NCBI GenBank assembly: GCA_015657535.1
Contig: JADHZB010001829.1
Span: 1-54,060, forward strand
DNA from: Nephromyces sp. MM_2019
Taxonomy: Eukaryota; Apicomplexa; Aconoidasida; Nephromycida
DNA: 54,060 nt
Direction: 5' to 3'
Under the pieces are notes generated by a model. The model made no database searches. It was given only the letters and a program-made list of their open reading frames with translations, and was not told the origin of the DNA. Shown one piece after another: positions 13,162 through 23,300 of this stretch. The position numbers were made by a program, and so were the translations under genes. Positions within the stretch are counted from its first letter, which is position 1. Every line of letters begins with the position of its first letter.

Positions 13162-13864
13162 TTAATATGGCTCTGTTAGCTCGGTTTTCTGGTATTTCCT
13201 TCCTACTAAAGTTACTCCAGGATTTAAGTAACTCTTTACTTGTTTGAAGGTGTCTGCGTTTATTGATACCACCTTGATATCGTCAAGCCTACACTGCTTG
13301 AGATAGCTTTTACTCTTTGGGCTGAAAACCATTCTGAGGTCTTCCCATTTATCATTTGTGTACGAAAATATTGTAATCCCAAAGGAGGTTTTCCGGCGAT
13401 GGAGCAAAGCAATAGTGGAGCTTGACTTTTGCAACCCACCGAGAATTCCTGCCTTAGAAGTGTATCCGTTTGCCACAAACATAACTGAACGCATAAATTC
13501 TCATCAAAAAAAATTAAACAATAAGTTTCGCTTGGAACAGCAAAAACTTTTTCTTGACGCTAGTCAACTTCTTTATGTATTTTTTTGCTAATATAAAAAA
13601 TTCCTTCTTTTTTTAATTTTTTTTTATTTCGTACCTCTTTTCTTAGAAACATAAAATAGCAATCTGAAGCAACTGCCTACTATAATCTTGAACCGATCTG
13701 GGGTGCCTTGGAATTCAAGCTGCAGAATAGTTTGGGGCCATATACATTAATTGATTTTAAATAGTTTGGCTTGCAGTTTTTTTTAACTTTCTTTAACCCA
13801 GCTTCTATTATAGCTTTAATTACCTTAATAGCTTTTCCGAGTGCCCATTCTGGCATGCTTATTG
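13162..13864 (-). other. C-terminal exons of the EGF protein (boundaries unresolved)
   Basis: After the last EGF module and its linker, an exon starting at 13864 (acceptor TCTGTCTACAG) continues in phase as [14 protein letters not shown]. It either splices at AAG|GTAATT or reads on to TAG at 13680. A further 109-codon frame, 13494-13162, looks coding ([20 protein letters not shown]; ends TELTEPY-stop) and probably forms the terminal exon. Candidate acceptors are TTCAG near 13485 and CTAAG near 13460. A small exon around 13655-13630 ending AAAGAG|GTACGA may lie between them. The phases allow more than one chain, so I do not fix it. Confidence 0.45.
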
Positions 13865-16800
13865 CTGTAGACAGAGAAGCAAGAACTTTCAACTAATACT
13901 CTGATGTTTTCCTAGCATGTTTCAACAAGAGCTTCTTACGATCAAAAATAGCTGTCTAAATGTGAAAGATTTCTTACATGGCGGTTTGACCACAGGTGGA
14001 ACTGGTATTTTCGTGCATGTTTTCCCATCTCCAGAGAAACCTTTTTTGCATTTGCATGTCGCTCCTTCAGTATTAAATTGGCATATCGCATCATTGCTGC
14101 ATCCACCATTGTTGCTGAGGCATGGATTTAACCCTGCACAATATTTGAGAAATTTTTCATTAGTCAACGCTGTTTGTAACTCCGCAGTACTGGAAATTTA
14201 TGTTAATTTTCTTACTGATGCATAATCTTCCGTTGCCAACGAAGCCAGGCCTACATACGCAAGCAAAGGATCCTGGCTTGTTTGTGCAAACTGCATCGTC
14301 GTGACAGCTGTGCTTGTTTGTTGCGCACTCATCGAGATCTGCGAGAAAATTTTGGTAGCATGGCTTATTTCGAGATTAATGAAGAAGCACTCGACACACA
14401 ACATAACGCAACTCAAGCTACAGCAAAACGACTTAATAGTATATGCATGTCCCCCTAACATATACTTAGTAAAACTGGTAACTAATAGCTTTACAAGCAA
14501 AACCAGCTTACCTGCACATTTTAAACCATCCCCTGTGTATCCGGTATCGCATTTACACTTGAAGCCTCCATCGGTGTTGATGCACTTGGCGTTATCATGG
14601 CAGTTATGGGTTTTCTCGGCACACTCGTCGATATCTATTGAGAAAATAAATTTATATTCATACAGCGCCTTTAAGCCTTTAGATTTACAACGAATTTAGT
14701 TTTCAAGAGTGGATAGTCAACACCAACCTGTGCAGCTAATTCCATTCCCCTTGTATCCTTTCTTGCATGTGCAGCTATATGATCCATTCAAATTATTGCA
14801 CTGCGCATTCGCGTGGCATTTATGTGATTTGTCTGCGCACTCATCAATATCTGTAGAAAGGGAAAGTAGCACGCCGATAATGAGTCATTGAATTTCTTTA
14901 GTTGCTCGAACCCTCGGTTTATTACCTGTACACGTGACTCCATCTCCCTTGTATCCTTTCTGACATTTGCATGAAAACGATCCCACGGTATTAACACAAA
15001 GTGCTTTATCGCTGCAGTTGTGCCCATTGGTCTTACACTCATCAATATCTGAAAATATTAATTTGTTTTCCGTGATGCTTAAATACCAAATAATGCCAAG
15101 GTGAGCAACGAAATCGGCATCGGGTCACTATAAAGATACATTGTAAAAACCTGAGGATGGCCCTTTTTTGATTTGGCTTGAATATAAACTGTGTATGGTT
15201 ACTAAGCTAGCAACGTGTCGTTTTGATGCTTTAATATTGCAAACTCAATAAAATAAGTACCTTCACATGTTTTTCCATTTCCTTTGTATCCTTTTTTGCA
15301 AGTGCATGTGTAAGAACCAACCGTATTATTGCACTTTGCATTTTTATCACACTTGTTTTCCGATGTGGAGCATTCGTCAATATCTATTGTGAAAGAAGAA
15401 AAAATCAGTAGTTTTTACTAGTTGTATAGGAATTTTAGCCGAAGCATTTTATTATGAAGCGGCAAACGGAGTCTANNNNNNNNNNNNNNNNNNNNNNNNN
15501 NNNNNNNNNNNNNNNNNNNNNNNNNTTCCTTTAAATCCTTTCTTACAAGTACATTTATACGATCCTGGTACGTTCTTGCATATCGCGTTGTCGTCACAGT
15601 TATTTTTACCCTTGCATTCGTCAATTTCTGAGATAAAGGAGCGCACTTTCAAGTATAAAATTTCCGAGGAAAACACACTATTAGTCTGTAAATTTGTTTT
15701 TGATAGCACAGGAAGCTATTGTAACTTTTTTCAATGATTATGAAAAAATAATGCGTTCAAACTATGTTCGTCACTTTGGATGCCTCCACTGAATCAACTT
15801 ATTATTTTTTAAGTTTATATAATAAACTAAATGCGGAAAAAAAGGCGTACCGTTGCAGGTTTTTCCGTCACCTTTGTATCCTTTTTTACATGCACAAGTA
15901 TATCCACCGTCAGTGTTCTTACAGACAGCATTTTCATCACAAGTGTTCTTCTTTGAGTCAGCGCATTCATTAACATCTGAAAGAAAGTCATTTTTGAGAG
16001 GGCTTTCAATTGATAATCAGATAGCTTGTTTTTTTATACACGCAATATACTTTCGTCATCTTATATTTACCAGCGCAAGATTTTCCATCTCCTTGGTACC
16101 CTTCATCGCAGCTGCAGGTATATGATCCAAGGGTATTAGCGCAGGTTGCGTTCTTGTGACACTTGTGCGTGTTCAGCTTACACTCATCAATATCTGTAGG
16201 TATAAAGATACGTTTCAGTGGAAGATGATATTGAAGTAAGTTAGTTTCCAAAATATGCATTAAATTACAACTTAATTTTTATATAAATACGCTCCAATCA
16301 TACTAAGTTATCGGGAAGGACCGAGTAAGGAAACATAATAAATTAAAAATTTAAGTATCTCGGGAATTATTTCAGTCAAGCATGTAAGAACTATACATTA
16401 TGCATGGCATTTATTTTAAGGGTTTACCTGTGCAGTCTCTTCCGTTTCCAGTAAACCCGGGATTGCAAGCAACAGTATAGGACCCATCTGTGTTTGTGCA
16501 TGTAGCACATTCGTGGACCTTGGCTACTCCTGTTAGACACTCGTTGATATCTGAAATAATTATAAAAGAAAATAGAACATTTTTAGTTATTCAGCAGATA
16601 AGATGCTAAAGTGGTTATGCAGTTTTTTTTATTTTCGCAGCATATCATACCCGCATCTAAAAATATCCAAGAAGCGTCTGCTATTTGGAATTGATACGCT
16701 ATTTCAACACAGTAGAATATCAGCTATCCCGGTGAATCTAATTGCAGCTGTATTTTTTTATTAAAAATGTTGTAGATGAAACCAAGAAATGAGTAAACAG

Positions 16801-19800
16801 CGGAAATTATTAGCAGTCGAATATATATATTATAATTTAAGCCGTTATTCTTATACCTTTTGGATCCCTGCCGCTGCCTGTATACCCGGGCTTAGGTATA
16901 CACGCGAATCCTCCCACGGTATTTTTGCAGATTGCGTTTTTGTGGCAATTATGAGTATTTTCCGCACACTCATCAATATCTGTTATCCGAAAAAATTTAG
17001 GACTTGTATTAAGAATAAAAAATACGCAGTAAGCTTTTTAATATAAATACTTATGTGAATTTAAGCAGATATATATTACATCGTTATATCACCTGTACAT
17101 TTTTTTCCGTCACCCTTGAAACCTGCCTTGCACTTGCAGTTATATCCTCCTTCAGTATTGCTACATATTGCATTAGCATGGCAGTCATGGCATCCAGCGG
17201 AGCATTCGTCAATATCTACAAATATGTATTGATTGTTGATATTGTGGAGCTTTTATTTGGATGCAAATTCAGAGAATTACACATTTGTTGTGTATACTTT
17301 CTCTAAGAGAGGTTATAGTAGTTTCTCAAGCTATTTTTCATTTTTAAACGTGCTGTTTTTGGCAAAATATATGATATGCTAACGCCATAGCCAGTGAATT
17401 TTTGTTTACCTGTACACTTCTTTCCATCTCCATGAAAGCCGTCTTTACATTCGCACTTATACGACCCTAACGTATTTTTGCATGTTGCAAACTTTGAGCA
17501 CTCATGCTTGCCTGTTTTGCACTCGTCTATATCTGCAGATAAAAGCGGCCATGAAGCACTTATTTTCCGCTTGGCTTGTATTAATATTTTGGACCTTTGT
17601 TGTGGAATATTATTACCGAATTTAATGCAGTGTTTGACTTTTCTCTATGGCAAGAATTTTACCAGTGCAAGTTTTTCCATTGCCTTCATATCCCTCGCGA
17701 CATGTGCAGATATAGCTTCCTGGCGTATTTTTGCAAAATGCCAATTTGTGGCAATTGTTATCAGCAACTTTGCAGCACTCATTGATATCTGTATACAGTT
17801 AAATATTTTACGAGAGCTGTGAATCTTCCACGCCATACCTATGCTTATCTAGTACACCAAAATTATAATAGGGAAGTTTTGTGATTATATTTTTTAGTTT
17901 ACCGCTGCAAGTTTTTCCATTTCCTTCGTATCCTGGTTTACAGGTACATTTGTAGGACCCCACAGTATTGATACAATTTGCATCTTTATGGCATCTATGC
18001 GTGTTAAGCTTGCACTCATCAATGTCTAAAAGCAAAATAAGGCTTGAAATCGCTGTCCCAAATAATGCATATAGTTTTAATATGACATGCGTAGTCAAAA
18101 AAAATCTGAGGACTAATTTGGGGTCTAGAATATGAAAGGAAGAGAAGCTTAAATGTAGATCCAGATTTCCCCTTTCAAAAAGCTGCTTTTTAAAAGCTAA
18201 GCCTTTTTTTTCTTTGATTTTGTATTTTAAGATGAAACTTTTTCCGTTTTCCCTCATATGTTATCCCTCACTTTTTTCTTAATTTGCTACACTATTATAG
18301 CTGCTTTTGTTCTGACGATTTTATGATTTAAGTGATTGAATATGCCTTGCCTCACCGGTGCATAACTTTCCGTCTCCTGAATACCCACTTTTACAAACAC
18401 ACCTATAGGACCCGAGGGTGTTTATACAATAAGCGTTTTTGTGGCAAATTCTTCCGCTTGCGCACTCGTTTATATCTGAAATAAAGCAAGAATGTATTCT
18501 TTTATTATTCCAGGTGAAGTACGACCTAGCAGGGAACTTTTAGCAGGTTTGCTAACTCGTGTGCATCACGATCGAGATTATTTCAAAATTGTTAGTACCT
18601 CTACACGTGTATCCATCTCCTGACCATCCAGGCTTGCATTTGCAGGAAGGCTGTGTATGCAATACACTGCCAGTTTGCTTCGTGCATATTGCTTCCTCAT
18701 GGCAAGGATATTCTGAACATTTGGCAATTTAGTAGGATGCTTTTTACCCAATCCTACTTATAATTTAACGTAATTGCTAGCTCACCGTTATATTGGATGC
18801 TTAATATTGGAGTTTTGTTCACAATGTAATATATATCGTCGTCACAGGTTTTGGCATTTACAACCAGATTTAACCATCGGCGTCCCATGGGTGACAAACA
18901 GCGCAGCATATCGCTGATGTCTATCGAAATGTCTTTCCTATTATCTTTATCGGGTAGTAGTTCATATTCCATCATATCTGTTATCAGCTGCGTAGTAAAT
19001 CCATACATAGAATACTTTTGGTAAGTTTGTCTACGTTTTATGGGAATTAACTTGACGAAGGTGCTAGTTTATGGAAACAAGAGTGGCCAGACTTACTTGA
19101 GGTGGTCTCCTGTATAATATAGAATTGGAACTAAGCCCCAAATTAAACTTTATAGGCTTGGTGCGTGCTGTACCGTTGTCTTGTAGAAACAAAACCGAGG
19201 CTGACTTTAATTTTGCGGCACAAATCATGGGGAGAGGAAAGGCAAAAGCGTATTGATTATCGCTGAACCCTTTTAGGACAAAACCAGCTCTGTGGCCCGT
19301 GATTGGACTGCCCCAAGTGCTGTTGTACTTCGAGAGTGTTAACGTCGTCTTTATTCTATGCACTGTTAAGCTGTGGACGCACTTGTCAAAGCCTGAAGAA
19401 TATCATAGGCTACGTTATTCGTCATTGCTCTTATTACAAGCGCTATGATGCACCCTTTGTTATAACACTCACCTGCGTGCTTAATCACTAAAGGGGACTT
19501 GTCTGTGATATCAAACGCGATTGTTCCCTTGGTAGTTCTACCATCTAGCTTTACGTTCCAGGAGCCTCTAAAGGTTTTGGGGGTGATGTCAAGAAGCTTT
19601 TTTAAGGGAATTTTCACTGTTTTTGACTCTAGGGCAACTGTTTCGGTAACGCTGATTATATCGTCCTATGTAGAAATTTATAATTCGATTTTACGTACTA
19701 GGAATACTGATAAAATGCATGGTTTAATCATATATCGTGGCGACAGAAGATTATTACCTCCTCACTAAGCTTATCCAGCGCCCACTGGTTGCTACTTAAG

Positions 19801-20300
19801 AGCGTCAGTTTGACCTCTATTGTTTTGTCCTTAGCTGTGCTTTTGGATGCATCTGGATATAAGTCCAGGTATATGTCCTTTGGCTCAGACTCATAAAAAT
19901 GCTCTAAGTTAAATTCGAATAATGCAGTTCCCTGGCTATCCTTAGGTCCGAATACCACTCCACAGTCTTTCAAGACACATGTCTTTTCTCCATACTTAAA
20001 TCCATATTTTATGGGCTTTAAGTAGCTCGTCACAATGGGTGCATCCCCAGTAGCCTCTGCAAAACCTGAAAAAATTATTTTCCGGCTTTATTACAAATTT
20101 TAAGCCAAGTTGAATGGATGTATCTCATGCTAGTAAACTACCATTACTAATTAAAATCGTTAAGAAATGAAATTTTGTTTGAAGGGCACATTGGGTTTTA
20201 CTCGCTAAATTTACTTACCGACATCCATAGCAAAAAGTAGCGAAGAAGCTTGTAGCAATAACCCCGCTATGGCTGATACCAAAATCCGAGAGCTCCCCAT
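13162..20300 (-). CDS. Secreted multi-EGF protein, at least 23 exons, microneme/adhesin-like
   Basis: The start at 20300 opens [18 protein letters not shown], a signal peptide with a short basic head and a hydrophobic core. The next four exons (20065-19758, 19665-19473, 19392-19097, 19014-18786) encode a Cys-poor, beta-rich ectodomain of about 340 residues. Seventeen EGF-module exons follow, all phase 1/1, then a C-terminal part ending near 13162. Total length is about 1,200-1,300 residues. No transmembrane segment is visible after the signal peptide, so the product is probably soluble or held by a partner. Tandem calcium-binding EGF arrays act in extracellular adhesion; in apicomplexans such proteins are often stored in micronemes. 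That localisation is inference. One EGF exon runs into a 50-base assembly gap, and the last two or three exons are not resolved. Confidence 0.85.
13978..18712 (-). repeat. Array of 17 single-exon EGF modules
   Basis: Exons in gene order: 18712-18599, 18475-18356, 18025-17903, 17788-17663, 17532-17410, 17215-17093, 16979-16857, 16550-16428, 16193-16071, 15976-15851, 15627-(gap), 15383-15261, 15048-14926, 14850-14728, 14634-14512, 14338-14216 and 14169-13978. Most are 120-126 bases, begin AT ATT GAC GAG TGC after a split Gly codon, and encode D-I-D-E-C ... C-x-N-T-x-G-S-Y-x-C-x-C ... G-x-G-K-x-C. That is the calcium-binding EGF consensus, with the Asn/Tyr positions between Cys3 and Cys4. The last module ([16 protein letters not shown]) is a non-calcium EGF followed by a Pro-rich linker [10 protein letters not shown]. 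The first module lacks Cys1, module 7 lacks Cys5 and Cys6, and module 8 lacks Cys2 and Cys4. Confidence 0.92.
15476..15525. other. Assembly gap of 50 N inside an EGF exon
   Basis: Exactly 50 N replace the 3' end of the eleventh EGF exon on the minus strand, after [18 protein letters not shown] and on through the KKGFKG turn, together with its donor site. About seven residues including Cys6 are missing. The round length implies a placeholder, so the true gap size and the number of modules lost are unknown. Confidence 0.98.
18786..20300 (-). other. Signal peptide and N-terminal ectodomain exons of the EGF protein
   Basis: Exons are 20300-20219 (signal peptide, donor GTAAGT), 20065-19758, 19665-19473, 19392-19097 and 19014-18786. 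Phases are 1, 0, 1, 0 and 1, and every boundary is GT-AG. The alternating strands such as [39 protein letters not shown] and [13 protein letters not shown] suggest one or two beta-sandwich units. They loosely recall carbohydrate-binding DNRLRE-type modules (a conserved-fold guess from the 'RGxALFxF ... KSAxLxL' rhythm). Cysteines are few, so the fold is not EGF. I cannot name the family with confidence; a profile search or structure prediction would decide. Confidence 0.6.
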
Positions 20301-23300
20301 CTTCGCCAATGGAAGTTTTAAAAGCTAATAGAGCTGAGATAACTAGATATGCCACTGTTCTTAAATAGCACACAGAGCTTCTAAAGCCAAAAAAACTTTT
20401 TAGTCACCATATAAATATAAACAAGTATAAATATCACTGCCCTGCTCTAAAACTAGGAATGCAGAAGCAGGTTAATTTTTATTTAGTCAGCTCGGTGCTT
20501 AGACGTAGCACCGAGTCCTTTGAAAACTAGCGGCCTTTGAAAAGAATAACTTGCTACCAAGAATCCTCATTTTTACCTTCTGCATTGGCAAGTGCTACTG
20601 CTTCGATGGCGCAGTTGAGAAGCTAAGCAGCAAGATTTACGCAATAGTAACGCAGAATGATACTACACTCCAAAATATCGCCACTTATCACTTAACATAA
20701 GATTGATGCGCTAACGTTAATTTGCTACCTGAAGTTCACGATTTGCGAAATGTGAAGCCAAAAGAAAGTTTGGTCGGCACTATGGTGAACTATGCCATCG
20801 TTTAATTTTTTTAAAGGTAACTTGGTTATTCTTGATCATTGCAATCACAAGGTAATATGCGTGCTACCACTATAACCCCCTGTGGATGTTGCGCTGTAAA
20901 TAAATGCAACTAGCAGCTTATAAATGTTTCGACCCAGAGTCAGCAAAGCGCTGGACGAATTTTTACAACTAGAGCCATTTATTACATAGAAGTACGTGTT
21001 ATAATATTTCTTCAAGGTGTAATTTTTTTTGAAGCTCTAATACTCCGATATTAGATGCATGGGCATGCATAAACTGATACCTGAATTATTGTAGTGCATG
21101 AACTTTTAAGTGCTTATAGCGCCTATGGCAAACCGTTTCTACTATTCTATCGAGGTAGTAATTCTAGTAACTTCTGGTCGCTCTAGTCTAGACGTGCACT
21201 TTCGCCTCAATCGCTGCATATATCGCTACCACACGGTTGGGTCTGTTCTGCTCACAACGACGCTTTCTCGCCTTCAAAGTGAAGTGGTCCATTATGTTGT
21301 AATTTTCGTGCGCTAGAACAGCTAGCGCTCAAGCTCTAGTCCCTCGCTGAAGTGCGCCCTTTGGCAGGTAAGAGCTGCAGATTATTTCTCGCTTAAGGGT
21401 ATGCTATTCAACATAACATTGCCAAATTCTTACCCTAATAGCTCGCCTGGCAATTAGCGAAGGCCATTCCCGCTAGCAGCTAGTCACGGCAAGTCTAGTT
21501 GTGGACCGAGCTGCATGACGAACGCGAGCGTTGCAACTAATCTGCCCGAGTTTAATGTTAGCATGCGATACCGTTACACAGCTAGGTATGCGAATCTGCC
21601 CGTACTAAGTGATAAGCAGTTCACGAAGTTTTCTTGCACATACTCATCCATTTTGTCAATGTGAGGGGTTATTTCGCCCTGTTAGTACATGCATATTTCA
21701 TCAGCCCAATAAAATAGCAACCTCCCATAAATTAACGCTATGCTTCTATTAGGATATATCACGTATTCTGCTTCTGGCAAGGTACAATGCCTAATTTTGA
21801 CAGGGCCGAGCAGGAGGCCAATACCTCATCATATGCACCGGAAATGGGGAATGATCCGGCGCTCCACTCCACGCATACTCATAGCTAAGCTTATGGAAAC
21901 TGCACAATAGCCGACGATAACTATTAGCATGGGGCTAAGGTGAGGATGCAGGAGATATTCACTCAATTATAGGACATTAGCAGCCCCAGATGCTACGCTT
22001 TAAATTGGGAGGGTTTTCAGTCTTCACATGAAAGCAGCGCTCGAACTCCTACTTTAGGGTATGGCGGTAGGCTCCTTTTAACCTCCATTGAAGGAGCTTA
22101 AAGCTAGGCTCTGGTCATACTACTTACTCTTATAAAAAGGGTGCTACCATGGTGTTTCATCGAAAAACCATGGTGATATCTAATCTACTGCGGTGCCAAT
22201 ATATATATTTTTATTATTTCTCCAACTTTGCTTCTGCTTGCATCAAAGATATAGTCTGCCGAGCAGACTGACGGAGTGAAACGGGTCACATCTTTCACCC
22301 ATAAGCTAGCTTCGAGATGTCTTCAATGAGTTATCTTACGCAAGCATCTCGAATGAAAAGATGGAACTTAATATTTTGTTTTTGCTTCAACAGCTCGTGT
22401 TTTTACTTAGGGAACTATTTGGCCATTATAAGTGTAATTGTAGAAGAAAATCTTTTCGCTTGCCTTAATATAATAGTTGTAGTTTTATGTTAAATATTTG
22501 GTAGATATCAATTAGAACGAAAATTAGTAATATTCAAAATCAGAACACCGCACTAGTTCCGTGAATTCAACTGAATTCACAAGCTCCTCAGGCCCCTCTT
22601 TTGCGCTTGCTTTAAATGCAATTATACTAAAATGAATTTGTTTTGCTTTTAATATGAATAGTTGATGTAATGTGACTCGCTGCCATTTAATAGTTTTAGG
22701 AGAGGTAAATATGTAGAAATATTGGGGAATAGCGAAAATTTATGTATTAAAAAAAAAATTGTATTAAAAATATTTGCCAACGTCGATTGCACACTTAACA
22801 TCTAGGAACCAGGAAATCTTTGGCACAGTGTGTGACTGAGCTATCAGGAAGGGAAAGCCGTGGCGAATCTTTATGAATTATATATCAGCGAAGATCTGGG
22901 TGGCACACGTAGGGGAAATGTACTGGAAATTTTTTCTCACTATGTTAATACTTAGAAAAACTTGCAAGTACGCAAACCAACAATTTTTTTCGGCTTTTAG
23001 AATGGGTTTGGCGAAATTTTGACTGCTAAATTTTCAACCAAAACTGCTTTACCTACTTTCAAACACCCATAAACGAATAGTATCTTTTTTTTCTATCGCT
23101 TTTTTCGTGTGCAATAATGCCATTATTCGATAATTTAAGTCGGCTTTATTGTACTTTGTGTGGTACGGAAAAATTTTATGGATTGAACATTCAAGCACCT
23201 GAAAAATGCATTTTTTTTTATTAGGTCTCTCCAAAATTTAGTTGATGAGCATTTCCATAGGAACGCTTGTTTGATTTGCTTTAATATTTTTTCAAAAAAC

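Noticed and set aside
13301..18100. Many plus-strand open frames over the EGF region (for example 14301-14699, 17478-17822)
   Set aside because: They are antisense shadows of the EGF exons; their repeated similarity to one another only mirrors the array.
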